From: CBDCGJ01 sp965216645
GTDB taxonomy: Bacteria; Pseudomonadota; Alphaproteobacteria; GCA-2731375
Direction of reading: 5' to 3'
Length of the DNA stretch: 64,000 nucleotides
NCBI GenBank assembly: GCA_965216645.1
Contig: CBDCGJ010000056.1
Coordinates: 32,432-96,431 of the forward strand
In this document: piece after piece, positions 35,466-44,751 of the stretch
How positions within the stretch are numbered: the first letter of the stretch is position 1
Layout of the letters: each line of letters begins with the position of its first letter
Program-made: the position numbers and the translations under genes
Notes under the pieces: model-generated
Databases searched by the model: none
Told to the model about the DNA's origin: nothing
Seen by the model: only the letters and a program-made list of their open reading frames with translations

Positions 35466-36917
35466 CTAAGCGAAGAGCAGAGTGTAGTCCGTCCACATCG
35501 TGCCGCCGCCATTTTCGATCGTCAGGACGGCCGAGCCGCCGGTAGTGGCGATGGTGATCAACAGGTCGGTGCCCGCATTGCTGGTCGAGATCAGGAGGCC
35601 CAGATCCGTCATATTCGTGATCTGATCGTTCAGGTCGTCGAAGACCAAGGTCTCGCTGGTGCCGATATCCAGCAGGGTCATATCGCTGGCCTGGGTAATA
35701 GCGCCGCCGGAGGTGCCGCCGAACTGCCAGACGAAGACGTCGGTACCGCTGCCGCCGGACAAGGTATCGACGCCGTCGAAACCGCCGAGCAAGGTATCGA
35801 GACCGGTGCCGCCAGTCAAAGAATCGTTGCCGGCGCCACCGTCCAGGACGTCGTTTAGCTCCCAACCCACCAGGGTGTCGCTCCCGCCGCCGCCGAGCAC
35901 GCTGTCGTTACCGGAGAAACCGCCGCTCATGAAGTCGTCGCCGCCGTCGCCGCGCAACGTATTGTTGCCGGTCGCGCCGAACATAAAGTCGTTACCGGCC
36001 CCGCCCATCATCGAATCATCGCCGGAGTCGCCATTCATCGAATCGTTGCCGGACTGCCCGAACATGGTGTCGTCACCAGCGCCGCCGACAATAAGATCGT
36101 TGGCGGGACCGGACGTCGCGGTCGCGGCATCGCCATACATGATGTCGTTGCCGGTATCGCCGAACATGGTGTCGGACCCGCCGCCGCCGCGCATGAAATC
36201 GATGCCGGCGGCACCAAGCATGATGTCGTCGCCGTCCCCGCCGTCCATCGTATCGTCGCCGGACTGCGCGAACACGGTGTCGTTACCAGCACCGCCATGC
36301 ATCAGGTCGCTGTCGGCGCCGGTAATGAAGCCGTCGTCGTCGTCGCCAAACATCAGGTCATCGCCGTCGCCGCCATCGATGGTGTCGGCGCCGAAATCGC
36401 CGACGATGGTGTCGGCGCCCTCCGAACCCAACATGCTGTCGTTTCCGGACCAGCCGGATAGCATGTCGTCGCCGCTCATGCCCAGCATGGTGTCGTCACC
36501 GACAACGCCGTATATCATGTCGTCACCGGCGCCGCCGGTCAGCCAATCGTTGCCTTTGTCGCCTTGGACTGTATCGTTGCCGTCGCCACCAAATAAAGAA
36601 TCGTTGCCGTTACCGCCGCGTAAGGAATCGTTGCCTGTTCCGCCAATTAGGGTGTCATTGCCGTCGGCGCCAAGAATCGCGTCATTGCCCGCCCCGCCGG
36701 AGAAGAAATCCTCGGCGGCATAGTCGTCAAAACCGCCGATGATCGTATCCTGGCCGCTACCGGCTAAGACCGTGTTCGCACCGGGCTCCAGATCCCATTT
36801 CGGTTTTGTCTGGTATCCGTTGTTCTTGAAAGTGCCACTACCCGCTACGGCGATGAAATCGTCGGATTTCGAGCCGCTATGGCTTTTTAGTTTTTCGGGA
36901 CTATCCGCTTTCGGCAT
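35466..36917 (-). CDS. RTX (haemolysin-type Ca-binding) repeat protein 1
   Basis: 483 aa. A short N-terminus (MPKADSPEKLKSHSGSKSDD) leads to about 340 residues of nonapeptide repeats of GGxGxDxUx type (GGAGNDAIL, GGTGNDSLR, GGDGNDTVQ), each pair building a Ca2+-binding beta-roll turn. The last ~110 residues (VFVWQFGGTSGG, LLDIGTSETLVFDDLNDQI, TMWTDYTLLFA) are the probable type I secretion region. No enzyme domain and no Sec signal. Likely an exported structural or adhesive protein; no type I exporter genes lie in the window. Convergent with the Cache gene (1 nt apart). Confidence 0.88.
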   Translation of the reverse strand: MPKADSPEKLKSHSGSKSDDFIAVAGSGTFKNNGYQTKPKWDLEPGANTVLAGSGQDTIIGGFDDYAAEDFFSGGAGNDAILGADGNDTLIGGTGNDSLRGGNGNDSLFGGDGNDTVQGDKGNDWLTGGAGDDMIYGVVGDDTMLGMSGDDMLSGWSGNDSMLGSEGADTIVGDFGADTIDGGDGDDLMFGDDDDGFITGADSDLMHGGAGNDTVFAQSGDDTMDGGDGDDIMLGAAGIDFMRGGGGSDTMFGDTGNDIMYGDAATATSGPANDLIVGGAGDDTMFGQSGNDSMNGDSGDDSMMGGAGNDFMFGATGNNTLRGDGGDDFMSGGFSGNDSVLGGGGSDTLVGWELNDVLDGGAGNDSLTGGTGLDTLLGGFDGVDTLSGGSGTDVFVWQFGGTSGGAITQASDMTLLDIGTSETLVFDDLNDQITNMTDLGLLISTSNAGTDLLITIATTGGSAVLTIENGGGTMWTDYTLLFA

Positions 36918-37324
36918 CGTGCTACTCCTACTACTTTTGCCGCCGTGAGATCTGGCGATTGACGTCGCGACTAAAACGTCTTGGACCGGCGTTTGCGTTG
37001 CAATACTACAAATACAGGCGCATACGCCTCAACCTGCCTACTTGTCCGCGTCTGCATATTCTCGGACTTTTTACCCATAAGTATTCTCTAATACACAGGT
37101 AATTCAGGCACTTTTTGCATATTAATTGCGATCATGCCACTAAGAAATTTGACTTAATTTACATAGAAATTGGTAACTCCAGTAATACCGGGTACCAGAT
37201 ATGGTCTTCGACGTACTTTCTGCGCGTTGTGTTGCATTTAGATCAAATGCTACGGGTGGTGTCACATCTTTCACGCATATCGCGGCCGTTCACCCCTACT
37301 TATACATGTGATGATGCGACAGTT
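36918..37324. other. AT-rich intergenic stretch upstream of RTX1
   Basis: About 400 bp of clearly lower GC than the flanks, with no convincing gene. It probably holds the RTX1 promoter. Short frames here lack ribosome sites and family features. Confidence 0.4.
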
Positions 37325-37447
37325 AAATCGTGGCGACAGTGCCAGCCGGGCCGCCTATGACCGGCGCATCTCTGCACCGGTCAGGTCGGCGTCAAGCAAA
37401 TCGACGTCATCGGGCTCGACGTCCACGAGATGTCAATGTCGGTCGGA
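37325..37447 (+). pseudogene. Degraded 3' remnant of the Cache-like gene
   Basis: The bases encoding AGWIAYDWYNPCTGRIGAKQ at the end of the 34964 gene have a diverged match here: CTATGACCGG, then GCACCGGTCAGGTCGGCGTC and AAGCAAATCGACGTCATCGG, ending in GTCGGTCGGACCTACGCGAAG against GTCGGTCTGATCTAAGCGAAG. It reads CTGQVGVKQIDVIG before breaking down. It lies just before the RTX2 stop, exactly as the intact gene lies before the RTX1 stop. Confidence 0.75.
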
Positions 37448-37448
37448 C

Positions 37449-40400
37449 CTACGCGAAGACCAGATTATAGTCCGTCCACATCGTGCCGCCACCGTTTTCA
37501 ATTGTCAGGACGACCGAGCCGCTGGTGGTGGCGATGGTGATCAGCAGGTCGATGCCCGCATTGCTGGTCGAGACCAGGGCCCCCAGATCCGTCATATTCG
37601 TGATCTGATCGTTCAGGTCGTCGAAGACCAGGGTCTCGCTGGTACCGATGTCCAGCAAGGTCATATCGTTGGCCTGGGTTATTGAGCCGCCCGTCGTGCC
37701 GCCGAACAGCCAGACGAAAACATCGGTGCCGCCGCCGCCAGACAAGGTGTCTACACCAGTAAAACTGCCGCCGACCACGGTGTCGTTACCCTCACCGCCA
37801 ATCACCGAGTCGCTCCCCCAATCGCCGGAGACGAAGTCGTTGCCGCTGCCGCCGAGCAAAGTGTCGTTGTCAGAAAAGCCGGTGATTGAATCGTTGCCGC
37901 CACCGCCCATGAGAAGATCGTCGCCGGCACCGCCGAGTAGCGTGTCATGACCGGTACCACCAGCCATGGTATCGCTGCCGCCCCAACCGGTCATCCAGTC
38001 ATCGCCGGAGCCGCCCAACATGGAGTCCTCGCCGCTGCCACCCGACATGACGTCGTCACCCGAATTGCCGTGCATGGTATCGTTGCCGAACCCGCCAAAC
38101 ATGGTGTCGCTGCCCCAATCTCCGGTCATGAGGTCATGGCCGTCGCCGCCCACCATGCTGTCGTCGTTCTCCCAGCCGTTCATGGTGTCGTCGCCGGATC
38201 CGCCGAGCATGGTGTCGTCGCCGACGTCGCCGAACATATGGTCATCGCCGGTTCCGCCATCCATGGAATCGTCGCCCCAGCCGCCCGACATGGTGTCGGC
38301 GTAGGACTGGCCGAGCATGGTGTCGTTGCCGTCACCGCCCAGCATACTGTCAGTGCCGCCCCAGCCCGCGGTGGTGTTGTCGCCCTCCATCCAATCATGA
38401 CCGCTACCGCCCAGCATAGTGTCGCTGGCGGATTCGCCAATCATTGTGTCGTCACCGAGGTCGCCGACAATGGAATCGCTGCCCCATCCGCCTGACATCG
38501 CGTCATGGCCAGAACCGCCGTTCATGGTGTCGCTGCCGGTGCCGCCGTCCATATCGTCGTCGCCGGAACCGCCGAGCATGCTGTCATTGCCGGCGGCACC
38601 CCACATCACGTCGTTGCCGTGGCCGCCGAGCAGGGAATCGTTGCCGCTGCCGCCGTCCATGGTGTCGTCGCCGGTCTCACCGAGCATGGTGTCGTGACCG
38701 GTGCCGCCAAGCATGGTGTCGGCGCCCCAGCCGCCGGCCATCAGGTCGTGGCCGTCGCCGCCGAGCAGACTGTCATTGCCGTCCCAGCCGGTGATGGTGT
38801 CGTCGCCGGCCGCGCCCAAAATAGTGTCACTACCGCCGCCGCCGTCGATGCTGTCGCCGCCGGTGCCGCCGTCCATCGCGTCGTCGCCGGCGTCGCCGAT
38901 CATCGTGTCGTTGCCGGCGTCGCCGTTCATGGTGTCGTCGCCGCTGCCGCCCAGCATGCTGTCGTTACCGGACCAGAGATTGTCGCCGGACATCCAGTCG
39001 TTGCCATCGCCGCCGAGCATGGTGTCGTCGCCGTGATCGCCCCACATGGTGTCGTGGCCGTCATCACCGAGCATGGAATCGTTGCCGGTCCAACCGAACA
39101 GAGAATCATTGCCGGCGTTACCGCGAAGCGTGTCGTCGCCCTGGTCGCCGTAAATCTCGTCGTCATCGTCGCCGCCGAGCATCGAATCGTTGCCGACGCC
39201 ACCACCCATCAGATCCTGGCCTGTGCCGCCCGACATGGTGTCGTCGCCGACGTCGCCCCACATGCTATCGCTGCCGTCGCCGCCGAGCAGGGAGTCCGCC
39301 CCGCCCGGCGTCCAGCCGCCGTCGCCCGACATCCAGTCGTTGCCGTTGCCGCCGAGCAGGGTGTCGCTGCCCTGGTCGCCCCACATCGTGTCGTGGTCGT
39401 CGCCGCCGTCCAACAGATCGTTGCCGACCCAGCCGAACAGCTTGTCGTTACCGTCACCGCCTTCCAGGGTGTCGTCGCCGCCCGCCAGAGAATCCGGTTT
39501 GCCGATCGGTTGGAACTGATCGCCCCAAAGTTCGTCGTCGTCCTTGCCGCCGACGATGGAATCGCCGCCGTCATCGCCGATCAGAATATCCGCGTCCGGG
39601 AGGGCTTCGCCACCATCCTCGTTACCGCCGATAATGGTGTCGGCGCCATCGCCGCCCTTGATCGTGTCGTTGCCGTCATCGGGGTCATTGTCGCCGACGA
39701 GCCAGTCGTTGCCGTCCTCGCCGCAAATGCTGTCATTGCCGAGGCCGCCGATGATGGTGTCTGCGCCGCCGCCGCCATTGATGGTGTCGTCGCCGTCGCC
39801 GCCGACCAGGAAATTGTCGTCATCGTTACCGTTGATTGCGTCATTGCCGGTCCCACCGACGATACCTTCGATCGAAACAAAGGTATCGTCGCCATAGCCG
39901 CCGCCGACAACGTTCACGCCGGACCCGCTGGCTCCCAAGGTTATCGTGGTATCGCCCGTGGCGCCTTCCAACTGCACCACATCGAAGCCGTCGCCGCCAT
40001 CGAAATAATCATCACCCGAACCAGCGGCGATAACGAATTTGTCGTCACCGTCGCCGCCGTAGAGTTGATCGTCGCCGTCGCCATCAGACATGGTATCGGC
40101 GCCATCGCCGCCCCACATTTTGTCGTCGTCGGCACCGCCGAACATCAGATCGGTGCCGCCGCCCCCTTCCATCCAATCAGGACCGTTGTTGCCCCACATG
40201 CTGTCGTTGCCGTCGCCGCCGAACATCAGGTCGGGGCCGTTGCCGCCTTCCATCCAGTCGTTGCCGTTGCCGCCGTCGAGCGTGTCCTTGCCGTTCGAAG
40301 CCGGTAGATTACGGCCATCGCCGTTGGGCAGGGCATCGCCGACGATGGTGTCGTCGCCGTCGCCGCCCAGGATCGAATCCTTGCCGTTGCCGCCGACAAA

Positions 40401-40613
40401 CAGATCGTCCGCCGCATCATTACCGGTGCCGCCTATAATCGTGTCATGGCCGTTGCCCGCATAAACCGTGTTCTCTCCGGTTCCCAGGTTCCAGGTCGGC
40501 TTATCCTGAAAACTGTTTCCCTTGAAGTAACCGCTGTCCGTGGTCGCGATATAGTCGTTCCATTTCGAGCCACTTTCGGTGTTGGTGTTTTGCGGATTTT
40601 TCGGCTTCGGCAT
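37449..40613 (-). CDS. RTX repeat protein 2, giant and methionine-rich
   Basis: 1054 aa. N-terminal 130 residues (KWNDYIATTDSGYFKG, NTVYAGNGHDTIIGGTGN, DLMFGGDGND) are nearly the same as in RTX3, while the last ~110 (VFVWLFGGTTGG, LLDIGTSETLVFDDLNDQI) match RTX1. Residues 195-275 form a non-repeat module (KFVIAAGSGDDYFDGGDGFDVVQLEGATG). The rest is RTX repeats in which the hydrophobic position is very often Met (GGSGDDTMLG, GDSGDDTMWG). No enzyme domain and no Sec signal, so type I secretion is inferred. The protein is strongly acidic from Asp. Confidence 0.88.
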   Translation of the reverse strand: MPKPKNPQNTNTESGSKWNDYIATTDSGYFKGNSFQDKPTWNLGTGENTVYAGNGHDTIIGGTGNDAADDLFVGGNGKDSILGGDGDDTIVGDALPNGDGRNLPASNGKDTLDGGNGNDWMEGGNGPDLMFGGDGNDSMWGNNGPDWMEGGGGTDLMFGGADDDKMWGGDGADTMSDGDGDDQLYGGDGDDKFVIAAGSGDDYFDGGDGFDVVQLEGATGDTTITLGASGSGVNVVGGGYGDDTFVSIEGIVGGTGNDAINGNDDDNFLVGGDGDDTINGGGGADTIIGGLGNDSICGEDGNDWLVGDNDPDDGNDTIKGGDGADTIIGGNEDGGEALPDADILIGDDGGDSIVGGKDDDELWGDQFQPIGKPDSLAGGDDTLEGGDGNDKLFGWVGNDLLDGGDDHDTMWGDQGSDTLLGGNGNDWMSGDGGWTPGGADSLLGGDGSDSMWGDVGDDTMSGGTGQDLMGGGVGNDSMLGGDDDDEIYGDQGDDTLRGNAGNDSLFGWTGNDSMLGDDGHDTMWGDHGDDTMLGGDGNDWMSGDNLWSGNDSMLGGSGDDTMNGDAGNDTMIGDAGDDAMDGGTGGDSIDGGGGSDTILGAAGDDTITGWDGNDSLLGGDGHDLMAGGWGADTMLGGTGHDTMLGETGDDTMDGGSGNDSLLGGHGNDVMWGAAGNDSMLGGSGDDDMDGGTGSDTMNGGSGHDAMSGGWGSDSIVGDLGDDTMIGESASDTMLGGSGHDWMEGDNTTAGWGGTDSMLGGDGNDTMLGQSYADTMSGGWGDDSMDGGTGDDHMFGDVGDDTMLGGSGDDTMNGWENDDSMVGGDGHDLMTGDWGSDTMFGGFGNDTMHGNSGDDVMSGGSGEDSMLGGSGDDWMTGWGGSDTMAGGTGHDTLLGGAGDDLLMGGGGNDSITGFSDNDTLLGGSGNDFVSGDWGSDSVIGGEGNDTVVGGSFTGVDTLSGGGGTDVFVWLFGGTTGGSITQANDMTLLDIGTSETLVFDDLNDQITNMTDLGALVSTSNAGIDLLITIATTSGSVVLTIENGGGTMWTDYNLVFA

Positions 40614-40903
40614 CTCTTTTTCCCTTTTATTGTTTTCCGCCGCGAAATTCGGCGAACAAGAATGAGAAAGAGGCGGACGCGGAATTCAGGCTCGCCTATC
40701 GACGCAACATTTGTAGGGAAAACACACACCCCTAACGCAGTTTTGTTTGATCCCGCCAGTCTAGGTCGACTGTTTATTGCCCAAACGGGATGACGAACAA
40801 AACCTATCAAAAGAAGGTTAAGCAAAGTTCAGTCGGGCTGTCACGTGAAATTGCCCATAATTCGCAAGAAATGCGCGATCTCCATAATATACTATGTAGA
40901 TCA
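40614..40903. other. Intergenic region between RTX2 and RTX3
   Basis: About 290 bp of lower GC upstream of RTX2 on the minus strand. It contains TTCCCTTT-type purine-rich sequence (minus strand AAAGGGAAAAAG) just before the RTX2 ATG, serving as its ribosome site. No gene supported. Confidence 0.4.
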
Positions 40904-40933
40904 TAAGAAAAGGGCCGGGGAAATCCCCGGCCC
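40904..40933 (-). terminator. Intrinsic terminator after RTX3
   Basis: On the minus strand a 10-bp GC stem, GGGCCGGGGA paired with TCCCCGGCCC around two bases, is followed directly by TTTTCTT. This is a textbook rho-independent terminator 24 nt past the RTX3 stop, so RTX3 and RTX2 are separate transcripts. Confidence 0.92.
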
Positions 40934-40956
40934 AGCTGGTCTGCATTTTTCTTCGT

Positions 40957-43900
40957 CTAAGCAAAGAGGAAGGTGTAATCCGCAACCGTATTGCCCGCCT
41001 CGCCCACGAGGACGATATCGGCCGACCCGCTCGTCGTCGAGAAGGTGAGCAATAGGTTGCCCGCCGAGGTCGCCGATCCGGCAAACGCTATGGAGAAGTC
41101 GAGCGTCGTCATATTGTCGTTGAGATCGTCGAGGACGATGGTTTCTCCCGTATCGATGTCGGCAATATACATATCCATCGCCTGTGTGATCGAGCCGCCG
41201 GCGCTGCCGCCGACCTGCCAGACGAAGACATCCGAAGCGGAGCCGCCGGACAAGGTATCGACCCCGTCGAAACCGCCGCGCAAGGTGTCGTTGCCGGTAT
41301 CGCCGACCAGAGAGTCGTTGCCGGCCCCGCCGTCGATGGAGTCGTTGCCCCATTCGCCGGAAACGAAGTCGTCGCCGGCCCCACCCAGCATGGTGTCGTC
41401 ATCGGACCAGCCGATCATCGAGTCATCGCCCGAACCGCCGAGCATCGAGTCGTCGCCGGACGAGCCTGACATGGTGTCGTCGCCCCAACCGCCGAGCATG
41501 GTGTCGTCGCCGGAGTCGCCGAATATACTGTCGTCACCGGAGCCGCCGAGCACACTGTCGTCGCCGGAGCCGCCTTGGACGGTGTCATTATGCAACTCGC
41601 CGGAGACGGTGTCGTTGCCAGCACCGCCGAGCATGCTGTCGCTGTCCGACCAGCCGGTCATGAAATCGTCGCCGGCACCGCCGAGCATGGTGTCGTCGCC
41701 GGTATCGCCGAACATATTGTCGTCGCCGGAACCGCCGAGCAGGGAATCGTCGCCGGCACCGCCACGGACGGTATCGTCGTTGATTTCGCCGGAGACTGTA
41801 TCGTTACCGGCGCCGCCAAGCATGCTGTCGCTATCCGACCAACCGGTCATGAAGTCGTCGCCGGAGCCGCCCAGCATGGTGTCGTCGCCGGCACCACCGG
41901 TCATATTGTCGTTATCGCTGCCGCCGTCCATCACGTCGTTGCCGGAGCCACCCCACATCAAATCCTCACCCGTACTGCCGAGCAGGGAGTCGTTGCCGCC
42001 ACCGCCGAAGACGGTGTCATTGCCCCAATCGCCGGAGACCGTGTCGTCGCCGTCGCCGCCGAGCATGCTGTCGTCGCCGGACCAACCGGTCATGAAGTCG
42101 TCGCCGGAGCCGCCTTGCATGGTGTCGTCGCCGGTATCGCCGAACATGTTGTCGTTACCGGAACCGCCGAGCAGGGAGTCGTCGCCGATGCCGCCAAAGA
42201 CCGTGTCGTCGTTGATTTCGCCGGAGATGGTGTCATTGCCGGAACCGCCGAGCATGCTGTCGTTGTCCGACCAGCCGGTCATGAAGTCATCGCCGGAACC
42301 GCCCAGCATGGTGTCGTCGCCGGCGCCGCCGGTCATATTGTCGTTCCCGGAACCGCCATCCATTATGTCGTTGCCGGATCCGCCCCACATCACGTCGTTG
42401 CCGGTGTTGCCAAGCAGGGAATCGTCGCCGGAACCGCCGAAGACGGTGTCATTGCCCCATTCGCCGGAGACGGTGTCGTCGCCGGAGCCGCCGAGCATGC
42501 TGTCGTCGCCGGACCAACCGGTCATGAAATCGTCGCCGGAGCCGCCCAGCATGGTGTCGCCGCCGGCACCGCCGAACATATCGTCGTTGCCGCTGCCGCC
42601 AAGCAGGGAATCGTTGCCACCGCCGCCATAGACGGTGTCATCGCCCCACTCTCCGGAGACGGTATCGTCGCCATTCCCACCAAGCATGCTGTCGCTGTCG
42701 GACCAGCCGGTCATGAAGTCGTCGCCGTCGCCGCCCAGCATGGTGTCATCGCCGGCGCCGCCGGTCATATTGTCGTCGCCGGACCCGCCATCCATTATGT
42801 CGTTGCCGGAGCCGCCCCGCATCACGTCGTTGCCATGACCGCCAAGCAGAGAATCGCTCCCGCTACCGCCGGACACCGTGTCGTCATGCAGCTCGCCGGA
42901 GATGGTGTCGCTGCCGGCCCCGCCGAGGATGCTGTCATTGTCCGACCAGCCGGTCATGAAGTCGTCGCCGTCGCCGCCCAGCATGGTGTCGTCGTCGGCA
43001 CCGCCCCACATCACGTCGTCGCCGCTGTCGCCGAGCATACTGTCATTGCCGGTGCCGCCCGACATCGTGTCGTCGCCGGCACCGCCACGCATGGTGTCGT
43101 GGCCGCTATTGCCTTGTAAATTGTCGTTGCCGATGCCGCCGATGACGGAGTCATTGCCGCCACCGCCTTTGACGGTGTCGTTACCCCATTCGCCGGACAC
43201 GGTATCGTCGCCTGCGCCGCCGAGGATGCTGTCGTCGCCGGACCAGCCGGTGATATCGTCATCGCCACTGCCACCGAGCATAGTGTCGGCACCGCTTCCG
43301 GAGCCGCCCCGCAGGGTGTCGTCGCCGCTGCCGCCCGACATGCTGTCGCCGCCGGTACCGCCATCCATCCAGTCGTTGCCGCTACCGCCGAGCATGGTGT
43401 CGCTGCCGCCGCTGCCGTTCATCACATCGCCGCCGCTGCCGCCGCTCATGGAATCACCACCGCCGCCGCCATTCATGGTGTCGGCGCCGGTCTGGCCGAA
43501 CATCGTGTCCGCGCCGCCGCCGCCCAACATGCTGTCGGCCGCCGCCCAGATCGTTGCGCCGTCGTCGTCGTCGCCATACATCAAGTCGTCGCCGGTGCCG
43601 CCCAGCATGGTGTCGCTGTCAACGTCGCCGACGATCGTGTCGGCACCCGCGCCACCCAGCATGCTGTCGTTACCGGACCAGCCGGTCATCAGGTCGTCGC
43701 CGTCCTGACCCAGCATGGTGTCGGCACCGAGGCCGATTCCGCCGAACATGGTGTCGTTGTCCTTACCGCCGAGCATGCTGTCGCTGCCGGCGCCGCCATT
43801 CATCAGATCCGCGTCCGGCAGGGCTTCCGTCCCGTCCTCGTTGCCGCCGATCATAGTGTCGTTGCCGGCATCGCCGTTGATGGTGTCGTTGCCGTCATAG

Positions 43901-44751
43901 GGGTCGTTGTCGCCGACCAGCCAGTCGCCGCCGTCGCCGCCGTTGATCAAGTCGTTGCCCAAGCCGCCCCAAATGGTGTCGGCGCCGCCATTGCCGTTGA
44001 TGGTGTCGTCGCCGTCGCCGCCGACCAGGAAGTTGTCGTGACTATTGCCGTTAATGCTGTCGTTACCCGGCCCGCCGATGATGCCTTCGATGCTGATGAA
44101 GGTGTCGTTGCCATAGTTGCCGCCGATAATGCCGACGCCGCTGCCGCTCGGGCCTAAGGTGATTGTGGTGTCGCCCGTGGCGCCTTCCAATTGCACCACG
44201 TCGATGCCGGCGCCGCCGTCGAATAGGTCGTCGCCAGAGCCCGCGTCGATGACGAACTTGTCCTCACCGTTGCCGCCGAAGACCTGATCGTCGCCGTCGC
44301 CGTCATGCATGGTGTCGGGCCCGTTATTGCCCCACATGCTGTCGTTGCCGGCGCCGCCGAACATCAGGTCGGGCCCATTGCCGCCTTCCATCCAGTCGTT
44401 GCCATTGCCGCCGTCGAGCGTGTCCTTGCCGTTGGAGGCTGGGAGTTCCTGGCCTTCGCCATTGGTCAGCGCGTCGCCGATAATGGTGTCGTCGCCGTCG
44501 CCGCCCAAAATCGAGTCTTTGCCGTTACCGCCAACGAAAAGATCGTCCGCCGCATCGTTACCGGTGCCGCCGACTATCGTGTCATGCCCGTTGCCCGCAT
44601 AAACCGTGTTCGAACCGGTGTCTAAATTCCAAGCCGGTTTGCTCTTAAAGCTTTCGCCTTGGTAGTAACCGCTGCCCGTGGTTGCGATATAGTCATTCCA
44701 TTTGGAGCCACTGTCGCCATTCGTATTCTGTGGGTTGTTCGGCTTCGGCAT
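40957..44751 (-). CDS. RTX repeat protein 3, giant and methionine-rich
   Basis: 1264 aa, the largest of the three. Same N-terminal module as RTX2 (NDYIATTGSGYYQGESF; NTVYAGNGHDTIVGGTGN) and the same non-repeat insert (KFVIDAGSGDDLFDGGAGIDVVQLEGATG). From about residue 330 to 1150 it is an array with a higher-order period: GGAGDDTMLGGSGDDFMTGW, then SMLGG, TVSGEWGNDTV, SLLG and MFG blocks recur some seven times, about 100 residues each. The C-terminus (VFVWQVGGSAGG, DIDTGETIVLDDLND) is a diverged version of that in RTX1/2. It has its own terminator. Role and exporter unknown. Confidence 0.88.
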   Translation of the reverse strand: MPKPNNPQNTNGDSGSKWNDYIATTGSGYYQGESFKSKPAWNLDTGSNTVYAGNGHDTIVGGTGNDAADDLFVGGNGKDSILGGDGDDTIIGDALTNGEGQELPASNGKDTLDGGNGNDWMEGGNGPDLMFGGAGNDSMWGNNGPDTMHDGDGDDQVFGGNGEDKFVIDAGSGDDLFDGGAGIDVVQLEGATGDTTITLGPSGSGVGIIGGNYGNDTFISIEGIIGGPGNDSINGNSHDNFLVGGDGDDTINGNGGADTIWGGLGNDLINGGDGGDWLVGDNDPYDGNDTINGDAGNDTMIGGNEDGTEALPDADLMNGGAGSDSMLGGKDNDTMFGGIGLGADTMLGQDGDDLMTGWSGNDSMLGGAGADTIVGDVDSDTMLGGTGDDLMYGDDDDGATIWAAADSMLGGGGADTMFGQTGADTMNGGGGGDSMSGGSGGDVMNGSGGSDTMLGGSGNDWMDGGTGGDSMSGGSGDDTLRGGSGSGADTMLGGSGDDDITGWSGDDSILGGAGDDTVSGEWGNDTVKGGGGNDSVIGGIGNDNLQGNSGHDTMRGGAGDDTMSGGTGNDSMLGDSGDDVMWGGADDDTMLGGDGDDFMTGWSDNDSILGGAGSDTISGELHDDTVSGGSGSDSLLGGHGNDVMRGGSGNDIMDGGSGDDNMTGGAGDDTMLGGDGDDFMTGWSDSDSMLGGNGDDTVSGEWGDDTVYGGGGNDSLLGGSGNDDMFGGAGGDTMLGGSGDDFMTGWSGDDSMLGGSGDDTVSGEWGNDTVFGGSGDDSLLGNTGNDVMWGGSGNDIMDGGSGNDNMTGGAGDDTMLGGSGDDFMTGWSDNDSMLGGSGNDTISGEINDDTVFGGIGDDSLLGGSGNDNMFGDTGDDTMQGGSGDDFMTGWSGDDSMLGGDGDDTVSGDWGNDTVFGGGGNDSLLGSTGEDLMWGGSGNDVMDGGSDNDNMTGGAGDDTMLGGSGDDFMTGWSDSDSMLGGAGNDTVSGEINDDTVRGGAGDDSLLGGSGDDNMFGDTGDDTMLGGAGDDFMTGWSDSDSMLGGAGNDTVSGELHNDTVQGGSGDDSVLGGSGDDSIFGDSGDDTMLGGWGDDTMSGSSGDDSMLGGSGDDSMIGWSDDDTMLGGAGDDFVSGEWGNDSIDGGAGNDSLVGDTGNDTLRGGFDGVDTLSGGSASDVFVWQVGGSAGGSITQAMDMYIADIDTGETIVLDDLNDNMTTLDFSIAFAGSATSAGNLLLTFSTTSGSADIVLVGEAGNTVADYTFLFA

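Noticed and set aside
37115..37360. 81-codon plus-strand frame between RTX1 and RTX2
   Set aside because: AT-rich with no ribosome site or family; its end runs into the decayed Cache copy in the wrong frame.
38505..40307. 600-codon plus-strand frame and other Val/Ala-rich frames opposite the RTX genes
   Set aside because: The repetitive antisense of GGxGxDx codons stays open by chance; low-complexity Val-Ala-Gly product with no start signals.
35800..44300. Regularly spaced repeats that could look like a CRISPR array
   Set aside because: The period is coding (27 bp and multiples), in frame with RTX nonapeptides, with no constant repeat separated by unique spacers.
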